The notes below the pieces were generated by a model. The model was given only the letters and a program-made list of their open reading frames with translations. It had not been told where the DNA came from and did no database searches. Positions 1 through 7,375 of a stretch of 25,060 bases of DNA are shown here, piece by piece. Every line of letters starts with the position of its first letter. Within the stretch, counting starts at the first letter, position 1. The DNA is from RZZS01 sp964498755 (lineage in GTDB: Bacteria; Pseudomonadota; Alphaproteobacteria; Micavibrionales; Micavibrionaceae): contig CAZCIB010000034.1 in assembly GCA_964498755.1 (NCBI GenBank), positions 1-25,060 of the forward strand, written 5' to 3'. Position numbers and translations under genes: made by a program.

Positions 1-2
1 CG

Positions 3-332
3 ACGGCATCCTTGCTTCAGATATCGATACTTTATGCTGTTTTTAGAGGCGCCCTCAATAAGTTCACGGGCGCCGTAATGTGGGCGTATAGGCGCGCGAC
101 TGCAGAAACGGAAGGCTTGGCGCCTTCTTTTGGTCTTGTCGCTATGCAACATGCCAACCCTAAACATAACGTTCGTGTATCCGCAGGGCTTGAATCTCAA
201 GCTATAGTTAATCTTGGTGGATACGAGGCAGGCGATAAATCATATAGAGGGCGAACAGGAAGAGCTGATTATGGCCCTAGAGACAGCCTGCGGTTTCAAG
301 GCGTGGATTATATTGGCTCTTTAAAACCTTAG
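3..332 (+). CDS. Hypothetical protein, probably 5'-truncated by the window edge
   Basis: The reading frame is open from position 3 to a stop at 330-332, so the true start may lie outside the window. The only in-window starts are a TTG at 12 and an ATG at 78. The C-terminal part is Gly/Arg/Tyr-rich (for example GGYEAGDKSYRGRTGRADYG) and polar, with no membrane segment or catalytic motif that I recognise. No terminator follows directly; the next gene has its own strong ribosome binding site 60 bases on. I do not recognise the family. It could be the tail of a larger protein or a short conserved hypothetical. Confidence 0.45.
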   Translation, partial: TASLLQISILYAVFRGALNKFTGAVMWAYRRATAETEGLAPSFGLVAMQHANPKHNVRVSAGLESQAIVNLGGYEAGDKSYRGRTGRADYGPRDSLRFQGVDYIGSLKP

Positions 333-395
333 CCCGCTTGTCTGTATGAAACTCTCCAGCGCTTCGCATGTTGGCGAGGCAAGGAGGGCTTTAAA

Positions 396-584
396 ATGAA
401 ACAGTTTCTATTCCTTTTCGGCGCGGTCTTATCCCTGTCCGCCTGTTCCGGCATTAATCAGGCAAAATACGTCCCGCCGGATTCCGTGTCGCAAAACCGT
501 CCCTATACGATTGACCCGGGTTATGATCCGGTCGGCGAGAGAGAACGCGCCCGCATGGATGTCTGGGAACGGCTTAACCAGTAA
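396..584 (+). CDS. Very small lipoprotein (62 aa)
   Basis: A short N-terminal signal (MKQFLFLFGAVLSLSAC) ends in the lipobox LSAC, so cleavage before Cys17 and lipidation are expected, leaving a mature peptide of about 46 residues. The mature part is polar with Pro/Tyr/Asp-rich stretches and a charged ERERAR segment. The start is well supported by AAGGAGGG about 10 bases upstream of the ATG. A hairpin with a T-run follows at 633-660 and suggests a short transcript ending there. The family is not recognised. Small envelope lipoproteins of this size are common in Gram-negative bacteria and usually lack a known function. Confidence 0.6.
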   Translation: MKQFLFLFGAVLSLSACSGINQAKYVPPDSVSQNRPYTIDPGYDPVGERERARMDVWERLNQ

Positions 585-632
585 TCCGCTTGCAAAATTC
601 GCCAGAAGTTTTTCAGATTGGCAGGAATATGC

Positions 633-660
633 CCCGACCCACTGCTGTCGGGCTTTTTCT
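633..660 (+). terminator. Rho-independent terminator after the small lipoprotein
   Basis: CCCGAC (633-638) pairs with GTCGGG (647-652) across an 8-base loop and is followed by C and five T residues. It lies 49 bases after the lipoprotein stop codon. Confidence 0.6.
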
Positions 661-679
661 TCGCCAAAGCCGGCCTCGT

Positions 680-705
680 GCCCTTCCCCGCCTGCGGGGG
701 AGGGC
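680..705. repeat. GC-rich REP-like hairpin
   Basis: An 11-bp stem with one G-T wobble (680-690 with 695-705) closes a four-base loop. Sequences of the CCCTxCCCCGC...GGGGGAGGG type are common dispersed intergenic repeats in proteobacteria. No T-run follows, so a terminator role is less likely. Confidence 0.5.
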
Positions 706-761
706 CAAAGTGGGGGCGTGCCGGTGATTGCCCGTTCGCATTCATTCTATAGCGCTTTGAG

Positions 762-896
762 TAATTAATGCGCCATTCGCTTCGTTTTTTATGCAGCCGC
801 GCGCAGCGCATTTTTAAAACTACAGAGCGCGCAGAGAACGCAGAGAAAAAGCTCTTTAAAAAACTCTGCGCCCTCTGCGATCTCTGTAGTTTAAAA
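762..896. repeat. Dispersed palindromic repeat, copy 1 (ACTACAGAG family)
   Basis: Positions 812-845 and 864-896 form a long imperfect inverted repeat with outer arms TTTTAAAACTACAGAG and CTCTGTAGTTTAAAA and inner arms of the CGCAGAGxxCGCAGAG type. The left part (762-856) recurs near the window end (24911-25006), including the upstream TAATTAATGCGC and GCGCGCAGCGCA blocks. Repeats of this CAGAG-rich type are widespread in bacterial intergenic DNA and give spurious ORF calls. Confidence 0.7.
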
Positions 897-989
897 CTTT
901 TTAGCGAAAATCAGGCCGCAAAAATGGATTATAATTTATCAATTGACTATAAACTAACAATCGGACGTGTGGCTCGGGACCTTCCTGTT

Positions 990-1082
990 AACACGAAGTG
1001 CGCGAAGAATACGAAGATAGCGCGAAGATTGTCTTTTGCTACAATCACTTCGTGAGCTTTATGACCTTCGCGTCTTCGTGTT
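990..1082. repeat. CACGAAG-type palindromic repeat
   Basis: The left arm AACACGAAGtgCGCGAAG begins at 990. The right arm ends at 1082 and reads, on the other strand, AACACGAAGaCGCGAAG. The arms could form a long hairpin or cruciform. A shorter relative with CTTCGTGGTGAA lies at about 2223-2243, upstream of lpdA. The whole interval 585-1218 contains such repeats and no convincing gene apart from a possible micro-ORF at 1123-1197. Confidence 0.6.
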
Positions 1083-1122
1083 GGGATACAGTCTTTCGGA
1101 TTGGTAAATGCCCGGTTTTTAT

Positions 1123-1197
1123 ATGAAGCGACTGTATAAAGCTCTTGGGCTGGTTTTGTCTGTAGCGGGAATTTTTTTGCTGAGCAAAACGGCTTAA
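1123..1197 (+). CDS. Possible 24-residue membrane micropeptide
   Basis: The ORF begins MKRLYKALGLVLSVAG: a basic N-terminus followed by a hydrophobic stretch of about 15 residues, which looks like a single membrane helix. An in-frame ATG also exists at 1108, giving 29 residues. There is no clear Shine-Dalgarno sequence, and it sits between a repeat and the next gene. It could equally be chance. Conservation in relatives would be the only convincing evidence. Confidence 0.15.
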   Translation: MKRLYKALGLVLSVAGIFLLSKTA

Positions 1198-1218
1198 ACG
1201 CGGTAACTTGAATACGAT

Positions 1219-2070
1219 ATGAAATGCGCGATTATCACGGATATTCACCACGGCCCTGACCGCGGTACGAAAAGAGGCAGCGCCGCGCTTGGGCTGCTTT
1301 CAGTGTTTCAGGAATTCATCTCTGGAACCATGCCTGATTTTGTTGCGGACCTCGGTGACCGGATTAGCGACGTGGATCATGAAACAGATCTTACGTTGCT
1401 GGGGGATGTTTCGGAATTTTTTAAAAACTTACAGGTCCCCGCGCATCACCTTCTCGGAAACCACGATGTGGCGGAACTCGACATCCACGAGAACGAAAAA
1501 ATCATGAACCTCTCTTTCGGCTCGTACAGCTTTGAGAGCAATGGCGTTACTTTTGTAATCTGGAACGCGAATACGTGTGGATACGCGCAAAACGGTTTTA
1601 CGCTTCCGCATAATGATATCGACTGGCTTGAGAAAGAGCTTTTAAAGATTTCTTACCCGTGCGTTATTTTCACGCATGCGCCGCTGGACAGCGGCGGCAT
1701 GACGGGTAATTTCTATTTCGAAAACGCGCCGATGAATTATGCTGGCTATCCGCCAATAGAGGCGGCAAAAGCCAGAGAGGTGATTGAGCGGAGCGGTAAG
1801 GTCGTTCTGTGCGTCAACGGTCATACGCACTGGAACAAATACCAGTGTATCGACGGGATTCACTACGTGACAATTCCATCACTAACGGAAACGTTTTGCA
1901 CATACCCGAAGCCACACGCGGCATGGGCGGAGCTGGAGATAAAGGAAAGAATAAGGATCAAGGTTTACGGAGAAACGCCGTTAAGCTATGAATTGCCACT
2001 GAAAGAGGTTAACGCGCATTGGATCCACACAAAAAAAGACTATTCTCCGCTTAAGGAAAAGCCTCAGTAG
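1219..2070 (+). CDS. Calcineurin-like metallophosphoesterase
   Basis: The protein (283 aa) has the full set of binuclear-metal motifs of the calcineurin-like fold in order: D8-x-H10, GD at 46-47 followed by RISD, GNHD at 80-83, FTHAP with His153, and GHTH at 201-204. There is no signal peptide, so it should be cytoplasmic. The family hydrolyses phosphomonoesters or phosphodiesters such as cyclic nucleotides or nucleotide sugars; the substrate cannot be read from sequence. The MKCAIITDIHHGPD start places the first motif close to the N-terminus, as usual. No strong ribosome binding site is visible. It stands alone between repeat-rich spacers, with lpdA 257 bases downstream. Confidence 0.8.
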   Translation: MKCAIITDIHHGPDRGTKRGSAALGLLSVFQEFISGTMPDFVADLGDRISDVDHETDLTLLGDVSEFFKNLQVPAHHLLGNHDVAELDIHENEKIMNLSFGSYSFESNGVTFVIWNANTCGYAQNGFTLPHNDIDWLEKELLKISYPCVIFTHAPLDSGGMTGNFYFENAPMNYAGYPPIEAAKAREVIERSGKVVLCVNGHTHWNKYQCIDGIHYVTIPSLTETFCTYPKPHAAWAELEIKERIRIKVYGETPLSYELPLKEVNAHWIHTKKDYSPLKEKPQ

Positions 2071-2270
2071 TTTTTCCGGCGCCGGGCAGCATTTTGTGCT
2101 AGAATATATTCCTAAATTGCCGCGTTGCGTTTTCCGGTTAAAACTGCGAAAAAACCGGACTTAGTCCGTTTAACGGGCCCGTTACCTTTTCCATTTTTGA
2201 TTATTTGAATTCCTTTATGTCGTTCTTCACGCCTTCGTGGTGAAAAATGACGTTTGGGGCAGAGCTTCAT

Positions 2271-2298
2271 TTGAGGTTTTGAAGAAAAACTCTATTAT
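2271..2298 (+). promoter_or_regulatory. Candidate sigma70 promoter for lpdA
   Basis: TTGAGG (2271-2276) and TATTAT (2293-2298) are separated by 16 bases, with the expected start of transcription about 25 bases before the lpdA ATG. The spacer upstream (2071-2270) holds imperfect inverted repeats only. The call rests on consensus matching alone. Confidence 0.35.
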
Positions 2299-2327
2299 GC
2301 CTGTTGGTGAAATGAGCGGGAAAAAAC

Positions 2328-3731
2328 ATGAGCGAAAAAAACTTCGATCTGATTGTCATTGGCGGCGGTCCGGGCGGATACGTTGCGGCGATCCGGGCGA
2401 GCCAGCTCGGGATGAAGGTGGCGCTGGTGGAGGCGAACCATCTCGGCGGCATATGTTTGAACTGGGGCTGCATCCCGACCAAGGCGCTTTTGCGATCCGC
2501 CGAAGTTTACCGGATGATCAATCACGCCGGTGATTACGGGTTGAAAGTCAAAGGCGTGGAAGTTGATTTCAGGAAAGTTATTGAACGCTCGCGCAAGGTC
2601 TCGAAACAACTCTCCTCGGGCATCGGCCATCTTTTGAAAAAGAACAAGGTCACCGTCTTTGACGGGCGTGGCTCGTTGCTCGGCAAAGGAAAGGTCCTGA
2701 TCGAAAAGGACGGAAAGAAGCAGGACGAACTCTCCGCGAAGCACATCATCCTTGCAACCGGCGCGCGGGCGCGGGTTCTGCCCGGGCTGGAGCCGGACGG
2801 CAAGGTTGTCTGGACCTATAAAGAGGCCATGGTCCCGGAAGAAATGCCAAAGACGCTGCTGGTCGTTGGCTCCGGCGCGATCGGTACGGAATTCGCGAGT
2901 TTTTATAATGATCTCGGCGTCGAGGTTACGCTTGTTGAAGTCGTGGACCGCATCCTGCCCGTCGAGGACGAGGAGATTTCCGCGCTGGCGCGCAAGCAGT
3001 TTGAAAAGCAGGGCATCAAAATCATGACCGGAGCCAGCGTCACCAGGCTCGACAAAAGCAAGGATAACGTCAAGGCGACGATTAAAGGCGCGGACGGCAA
3101 GGAAGAGCAGCAGGTTTTTGACCGCGCGATTATGGCTGTGGGCATTGTCGGCAATATCGAGGATATCGGCCTTGAAAACACGAAGGTCAAAACTGAAAAA
3201 GGGCAAATCGTAACCAATGAATGGCTGGAGACGGGCGAGCCCGGCGTATATGCGATCGGCGACGTGGCGGGCGCGCCCTGGCTCGCGCACAAGGCCAGCC
3301 ACGAGGGCGTGATCTGCGTCGAGAAAATCGCTGGCCAAAAGGACGTTCACCCTCTGAACAAGAAGAATATTCCGGGTTGCACGTATAGCCATCCGCAAAT
3401 CGCTTCGATTGGCCTGACGGAAAAGGCTGCGAAGGAAGCGGGCTATGACCTGAAGGTCGGTCGTTTTCCGTTTATCGGCAATGGCAAGGCGATTGCGCTT
3501 GGCGAGCCCGAAGGTCTGGTTAAAACAATCTTTGACGCCAAAACCGGTGAATTGCTGGGCGCGCATATGGTCGGCGCGGAAGTGACGGAGCTGATTCAGG
3601 GTTACGCAATCGGGAAAACGCTAGAGACAACCGAAGCCGAACTCATGCATACGATCTTTCCGCATCCGACTCTATCAGAGATGATGCACGAGAGCGTTCT
3701 GGACGCGTACGGAAAAGTTATACATTATTAA
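2328..3731 (+). CDS. lpdA: Dihydrolipoamide dehydrogenase (E3)
   Basis: This FAD/NAD disulfide oxidoreductase reoxidises the lipoyl arms of 2-oxoacid dehydrogenase complexes or the glycine cleavage system. The 467 aa length is typical. Visible landmarks are the FAD Rossmann motif GGGPGG at 12-17, the redox-active disulfide C43-x4-C48 in GGICLNWGCIPTKALL, the NAD motif VVGSGAIGTEFA at about 184, a GDVAG FAD segment, and the C-terminal catalytic dyad H446-P-x3-E451. The GGICLNWGC wording is the pyruvate dehydrogenase-type variant common in alphaproteobacteria. No E1 or E2 genes lie in the window. The downstream lipoyl synthase supports a lipoate-enzyme cluster, and the two are separated only by a small membrane-protein gene. 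Confidence 0.95.
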   Translation: MSEKNFDLIVIGGGPGGYVAAIRASQLGMKVALVEANHLGGICLNWGCIPTKALLRSAEVYRMINHAGDYGLKVKGVEVDFRKVIERSRKVSKQLSSGIGHLLKKNKVTVFDGRGSLLGKGKVLIEKDGKKQDELSAKHIILATGARARVLPGLEPDGKVVWTYKEAMVPEEMPKTLLVVGSGAIGTEFASFYNDLGVEVTLVEVVDRILPVEDEEISALARKQFEKQGIKIMTGASVTRLDKSKDNVKATIKGADGKEEQQVFDRAIMAVGIVGNIEDIGLENTKVKTEKGQIVTNEWLETGEPGVYAIGDVAGAPWLAHKASHEGVICVEKIAGQKDVHPLNKKNIPGCTYSHPQIASIGLTEKAAKEAGYDLKVGRFPFIGNGKAIALGEPEGLVKTIFDAKTGELLGAHMVGAEVTELIQGYAIGKTLETTEAELMHTIFPHPTLSEMMHESVLDAYGKVIHY

Positions 3732-3762
3732 AAGCGTGTCGTTTTAAAAAAGCGGAGCAAGC

Positions 3763-4011
3763 ATGGAAATCAACAAGAACTGGCCGCCGATCTGGAAGAT
3801 AGGCATTGCGACTCTGGCGGTTGTCTGGAGCGCGCCGACTTTTCTCTTCGGCATTGTTCGCGGTCCGGTAAAGCCGCCGGAAGGGCATGAAGACGCGGCG
3901 ATGATGTACATATTCGTTCATTACGTATACATGTTTTTATTGCTGGCCGTCTTTTTAGTCGCCATGCACTGGTTCTATAAGCATTTCCTGTCGACGGACG
4001 ATACGAATTAA
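3763..4011 (+). CDS. Small two-helix membrane protein of unknown function
   Basis: An 82-residue protein with two predicted membrane segments, roughly 13-30 (IGIATLAVVWSAPTFLFG) and 49-68 (YIFVHYVYMFLLLAVFLVAM). They are joined by a loop with RGPVKPPEGHED, and the tail is short and polar. GGAG in AGCGGAGCAAGC precedes the ATG at good spacing. It begins 31 bases after lpdA and ends 11 bases before lipA, so cotranscription is likely. I do not recognise a family. The conserved-looking position between two lipoate genes is the only functional hint. Confidence 0.65.
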   Translation: MEINKNWPPIWKIGIATLAVVWSAPTFLFGIVRGPVKPPEGHEDAAMMYIFVHYVYMFLLLAVFLVAMHWFYKHFLSTDDTN

Positions 4012-4022
4012 GAAGGACGCAA

Positions 4023-4991
4023 ATGACTTATAATCCCGAGCTTCTCAAGCCGGAAAAACGCCATCCGGAAAAGCAGAAAAATCCGGATCGCCCGGTCGGG
4101 CGCAAGCCGGAATGGATACGCGTCCCCGCGCCGCAGGGCGGAACCTATGCGGAAACTGTCAATACGGTACGAAAGCTCAACCTGACCACTGTATGCGAAG
4201 AGGCGGGTTGTCCGAATATCGGTGAATGCTGGAACAAGAAGCACGCCACGTTCATGATCATGGGGGAGGTCTGTACGCGGGCCTGCTCGTTTTGCAATAT
4301 CGCCACGGGTCGGCCCGAGGGGCTTGATAAAATGGAGCCGCTGCGCGTGGCCGAGGCCGTGCGCAAGATGGGCCTGAAACATGTCGTCGTAACGTCCGTC
4401 GACCGCGATGATCTGGAAGACTTCGGCGCGGCGCATTTCGTCAAAACAATTGAGGCGATCCGTTTTAAAAGTCCGGAAACGACGATCGAAATTCTGCCCG
4501 GTGATTTCGGCGGCAACACGCCTGCGCTGGACCAGGTGATCGCCGCGAGGCCGGACGTTTTCAATCATAACCTTGAAACCGTGCCGCGCCTTTACCCAAG
4601 CATAAGGCCCGGCGCGCGGTATTTCCGCTCACTCAGTTTGCTGGCGCGGGTCAAGGAACGCGACGCGTCTCAATTTACAAAGTCGGGGATGATGGTCGGT
4701 CTGGGCGAAACGATTGCCGAGGTGGGGCAGGTGATGGACGATCTGCGCGCCGCAGACGTCGATTTCCTCACGATTGGTCAGTACCTGCAACCAACGCCCA
4801 AACACGCGCCTGTCACGCATTTCTGGACGCCGGACGAGTTCAAGCGGCTCGAGTCGATGGCGCGGGGCAAGGGATTTCTCATGGTTTCAGCCACGCCTTT
4901 AACGCGGTCCAGCTATCACGCCGAAGATGATTTCAATAAACTCAGGGAAGCCAGAGAGAAGCGTTTGCTGGCTATCGCCGCCGCCGAATAA
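4023..4991 (+). CDS. lipA: Lipoyl synthase
   Basis: A radical-SAM enzyme that inserts two sulfurs into protein-bound octanoyl groups to make the lipoyl cofactor used by the 2-oxoacid dehydrogenase complexes. At 322 aa it shows the auxiliary-cluster motif C58-x4-C63-x5-C69 (CEEAGCPNIGEC), the radical-SAM motif C84-x3-C88-x2-C91 (CTRACSFC), and the C-terminal RSSYHA whose serine binds the auxiliary cluster. The start is supported by AAGGA 7 bases upstream. It lies 11 bases after the small membrane-protein gene and 8 bases before the coq10-like gene, which indicates one operon with lpdA upstream. Confidence 0.97.
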   Translation: MTYNPELLKPEKRHPEKQKNPDRPVGRKPEWIRVPAPQGGTYAETVNTVRKLNLTTVCEEAGCPNIGECWNKKHATFMIMGEVCTRACSFCNIATGRPEGLDKMEPLRVAEAVRKMGLKHVVVTSVDRDDLEDFGAAHFVKTIEAIRFKSPETTIEILPGDFGGNTPALDQVIAARPDVFNHNLETVPRLYPSIRPGARYFRSLSLLARVKERDASQFTKSGMMVGLGETIAEVGQVMDDLRAADVDFLTIGQYLQPTPKHAPVTHFWTPDEFKRLESMARGKGFLMVSATPLTRSSYHAEDDFNKLREAREKRLLAIAAAE

Positions 4992-4999
4992 GTTCGATT

Positions 5000-5431
5000 A
5001 TGCCCAAGCACAAGGAAAAGCGCGTTCTGCCCTACACGCCCGAACAGATGTTCGATCTGGTCGCGGCTGTGGATCGTTACCCGGAATTTTTGCCCTGGTG
5101 CATATCCAGCAGGATTACAAAGCGTGAAGGCAACGTTTTTCACGCCGATATTGTTGTCGGGTACAAGATGATGCGCGAACGCTTTACCTCGCGCGTAACG
5201 GCGTTAAAGCCGGATCATATTCAGGTGGAGTATCTGCGCGGACCGATGAAGCATATGTCGAACCATTGGCGGTTCATTGAACAGGAAGACGGGTCAACGC
5301 TGATTGATTTTTATGTTGATTTCGAGTTCAAAAGCCCTTTACTTAGAAGCCTTATGGGCGTTTTCTTCAACGAAATTATAAAGCGCATGGTGAGCGCATT
5401 TGAGGAGCGGGCGCGTGAGTTGTACGGATGA
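5000..5431 (+). CDS. Coq10/RatA family START-domain protein
   Basis: A single-domain START/polyketide-cyclase-like protein (143 aa). The N-terminal TPEQMFDLVAAVDRYPEFLPWC and the central YLRGPMKHMSNHWRF are typical of the Coq10/RatA group. Mitochondrial Coq10 binds ubiquinone and supports respiration. The E. coli member RatA was described as affecting ribosome association, and many database entries carry that toxin label. In alphaproteobacteria it commonly follows lipA, as here with an 8-base gap. A ubiquinone chaperone role seems more likely than toxicity, but that is inference. Its stop codon lies inside an inverted repeat shared with the convergent gene. Confidence 0.85.
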   Translation: MPKHKEKRVLPYTPEQMFDLVAAVDRYPEFLPWCISSRITKREGNVFHADIVVGYKMMRERFTSRVTALKPDHIQVEYLRGPMKHMSNHWRFIEQEDGSTLIDFYVDFEFKSPLLRSLMGVFFNEIIKRMVSAFEERARELYG

Positions 5432-5459
5432 TCGGAAAACAAAAAGGCCTGATCATCCG
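5425..5459. terminator. Hairpin between convergent genes (weak bidirectional terminator candidate)
   Basis: CGGATGATC (5425-5433) is repeated inverted as GATCATCCG (5451-5459), and ATCATCCG occurs again directly after. The arms overlap the stop codons of both converging genes. There is no clear T-run outside the stem, so factor-independent termination is uncertain. Confidence 0.3.
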
Positions 5460-6376
5460 ATCATCCGTTCATCTGTTTCTCCATTGAAGCCCGGATACCT
5501 GTACCCCATCTCGACCCGTCCGCCCTGAAGCGTTTCAAACTCTTCCGTGACAGACCGGTCAGCGCGCATTTTGTTTTTACCGCTCAGGTGAATAATGCCT
5601 AAAACTTCATGCGGCAGATGCGTTTCAACCCATAACTTGCGTTCTTCATCCCATAAGGGTTTGAACTCGCACAGCCAGTGGCACCATTCCGGCAGGATTT
5701 CAGCCTGGTAACCGTCCAGATGGATCATCATGCCGAGCGTTAGCTGTTCAGCCGTGAACGGGTTGCCTTTCTCAAGGGCTTGCAAGATAAGCTCCTGCCA
5801 GCGCTTCCAGTGCGGCGCGTCTTTATGGATCGCAAACGCGCCGGCCTGCATCACGTGAAACGGAGTCAGTTTCCGCGCCGTTTCCCATGAGAATGCTTTA
5901 CGCGCGTTACTCACGTAAAAGCCGCGAATATCAAGCGGCCAGTTTCCAAGCCACTTGATCCGCACGGCCTTGGGATAAGACCGGTTGCTCTGCGTCGTCA
6001 GGGCAACTTTTTTGCGGTTCGCGCCTTCAAGAAATAAAGGCACCGGGCGCCAGTCCTGTAGCCACGTGTCCGAATCCATCCAGAAATAAACGTCATAGCC
6101 TGGAAAAAGCTCGGGCATGAACGGGCGGTTGACGCAGGCCTTGATATAATCGCGGCCTTTCAGGCGATGCGCGGGAATGGATTTCGGCCATTCCGGGGCC
6201 ATAAGATTTGTGACGAGCGGACGGACGCTCTCGCGCTGTTCATGCGTCATGCCAACGTCAAAGACGCTGATGTCAAAGTCCTTGCTCTCAGGGAAGCGGC
6301 GGATCGAGTGAATCCACTCCTTCAACATCGGGACGTATTTCGCGTCAGAGGCGGAAACAAAGGTGATTTTATTCAT
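5453..6376 (-). CDS. GT-A-type glycosyltransferase (DxD motif)
   Basis: From the preferred start the protein is 307 aa, beginning MNKITFVSASDAKYVPML. It contains YDVYFWMDSDTW, in which D101-x-D103 is a typical metal and nucleotide-sugar binding DxD preceded by hydrophobic residues. Later segments such as MQAGAFAIHKDAPHW and TAEQLTLGMMIH fit the acceptor and nucleotide regions of GT-A enzymes. There is no signal peptide or membrane helix. An upstream in-frame ATG adds seven residues, but the chosen ATG overlaps the cinA stop in the coupled arrangement ATGAATAA. The substrate is unknown; envelope glycan or lipopolysaccharide decoration is a guess. Confidence 0.65.
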   Translation of the reverse strand: MNKITFVSASDAKYVPMLKEWIHSIRRFPESKDFDISVFDVGMTHEQRESVRPLVTNLMAPEWPKSIPAHRLKGRDYIKACVNRPFMPELFPGYDVYFWMDSDTWLQDWRPVPLFLEGANRKKVALTTQSNRSYPKAVRIKWLGNWPLDIRGFYVSNARKAFSWETARKLTPFHVMQAGAFAIHKDAPHWKRWQELILQALEKGNPFTAEQLTLGMMIHLDGYQAEILPEWCHWLCEFKPLWDEERKLWVETHLPHEVLGIIHLSGKNKMRADRSVTEEFETLQGGRVEMGYRYPGFNGETDERMIG

Positions 6377-6857
6377 GGTTCTTTTCCATTTGAGCAATCA
6401 GATGGGCAATCACAGCGTCAGCTGTCTGTTTACGGATATCCGAGCGGTCGCCGTTGAAGTTATGTTTGATCACTTCGGTCTGGCCCGCGTTTTTGAACGC
6501 ATAGCCTGTAAAAACAAGGCCAACGGGCTTGTCCGCGGTTCCGCCGGAAGGGCCTGCAACGCCGGTCACGGAAACAGCGACATCGGCGTGACTGTTTTTT
6601 AGGGAGCCTTCAGCCATGGCAAGGGCGGTTTGTTGCGAAACCGCGCCATGCGTAGAAATGATCTCTGCGGAAACGCCGAGCATTTCGATTTTCGATTCGT
6701 TTGAATAGGTTACGAAGCCACGCTCAAACCATGCCGAGGAGCCGGGCATATCGGTCAGCAGGGCCGCAATTCCCCCGCCTGTACACGACTCGGCTGTTGA
6801 CAGTTTCCAGCCGCGCCGTTCCAGAAACTCTGCAAGTCTAGAGACCGGGTTTGACAT
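6369..6857 (-). CDS. pncC: CinA C-terminal-domain protein / nicotinamide-nucleotide amidase
   Basis: A stand-alone 162-aa CinA C-terminal domain. The motif AESCTGG (22-28) carries the catalytic serine and Lys/Tyr-type surroundings of NMN deamidases, and TGVAGPSGGTADKPVG (98 onward) is the second signature. PncC converts nicotinamide mononucleotide to nicotinate mononucleotide in NAD recycling. The N-terminal molybdopterin-binding-like domain of full CinA is absent, as is usual for alphaproteobacterial versions. It overlaps the end of pgpA by 20 bases and the next gene by 8, so translation is probably coupled. Competence-related naming is historical. Confidence 0.88.
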   Translation of the reverse strand: MSNPVSRLAEFLERRGWKLSTAESCTGGGIAALLTDMPGSSAWFERGFVTYSNESKIEMLGVSAEIISTHGAVSQQTALAMAEGSLKNSHADVAVSVTGVAGPSGGTADKPVGLVFTGYAFKNAGQTEVIKHNFNGDRSDIRKQTADAVIAHLIAQMEKNHE

Positions 6858-7350
6858 AGTCGCCTATTATGAAGAGCAGGATGGCCGTTATAACTCCGGC
6901 GATAATGTCATCAAGCATGACGCCCCACTTGCCCTTGATGTTCTCGTCCGCCCAGCCAATCGGCCAGGGCTTCCAGATGTCGAACACCCGGAACAAAATG
7001 ACTGCCGCAACAAACAAAAACGGGTTTAGTCCTGCCGGGAGCAGGGCAATCCAGACGCCGGCCACCTCGTCGATCACGATTTCATCGGCGTCGCTGGTTT
7101 TTGTGGCTTCCTCAAATTTTTTCGTGGCCCAGAGGCCGACCGGGATAATAGCCAGCGCGGCAATGAGCAAAAGACCGGGCCCGCCGATAATGTAAAAGAA
7201 AACGGCGAAGGGCAGGCCGCCGATCGTTCCCCATGTTCCCGGGCCGGGCCTGATCAGGCCGCATCCGAACCAGGTGGCGAGCAATGTCGACAAGGATCTG
7301 AAATTCAGGTCCTTAAGATAAGGCTTGGCCGAAAAGGCAAGTTTAACCAT
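6838..7350 (-). CDS. pgpA: Phosphatidylglycerophosphatase A
   Basis: An inner-membrane phosphatase that makes phosphatidylglycerol from its phosphate. From the chosen ATG it is 170 aa. Motifs are GLIRPGPGTWGTIGG (31-45), VIDEVAGVW (92-100), FRVFDIWKPWP (120-130) and GVMLDDIIAG (143-152), with hydrophobic helices at about 46-75, 108-122 and 148-163. A longer frame back to 7449 exists but would overlap ispDF by 74 bases and add an Arg/Lys-rich stretch not expected in the family, so 7350 is preferred. A 10-base tandem direct repeat (GTAACTCTTC twice, 7358-7377) sits across the ispDF stop just upstream. Confidence 0.9.
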   Translation of the reverse strand: MVKLAFSAKPYLKDLNFRSLSTLLATWFGCGLIRPGPGTWGTIGGLPFAVFFYIIGGPGLLLIAALAIIPVGLWATKKFEEATKTSDADEIVIDEVAGVWIALLPAGLNPFLFVAAVILFRVFDIWKPWPIGWADENIKGKWGVMLDDIIAGVITAILLFIIGDYVKPGL

Positions 7351-7375
7351 GCGCGTTGTAACTCTTCGTAACTCT

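Noticed and set aside
768..1055. 95-residue ORF in the repeat spacer
   Set aside because: It reads straight through the CAGAG-type palindrome (TTERAENAEKK... is the usual spurious translation of such repeats) and has no ribosome binding site.
762..1082. Possible CRISPR array in the repeat-rich spacer
   Set aside because: The repeats are inverted arms of single palindromes, not regularly spaced direct repeats with unique spacers, and no cas genes are present.
1045..1251. 68-residue minus-strand ORF overlapping the metallophosphoesterase start
   Set aside because: It runs through the CACGAAG palindrome and into the next gene's 5' end, with no ribosome binding site or domain.
2295..3566. 423-residue ORF antisense to lpdA
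   Set aside because: It lies opposite a gene with every lipoamide dehydrogenase motif. Its composition (rich in Arg, Ala, Asp and Phe) is that of a shadow frame in GC-rich DNA.
5000..5431. Toxin-antitoxin system based on the RatA name
   Set aside because: No partner gene of the expected kind is adjacent, and the lipA-linked position fits a Coq10-type ubiquinone-binding role better.
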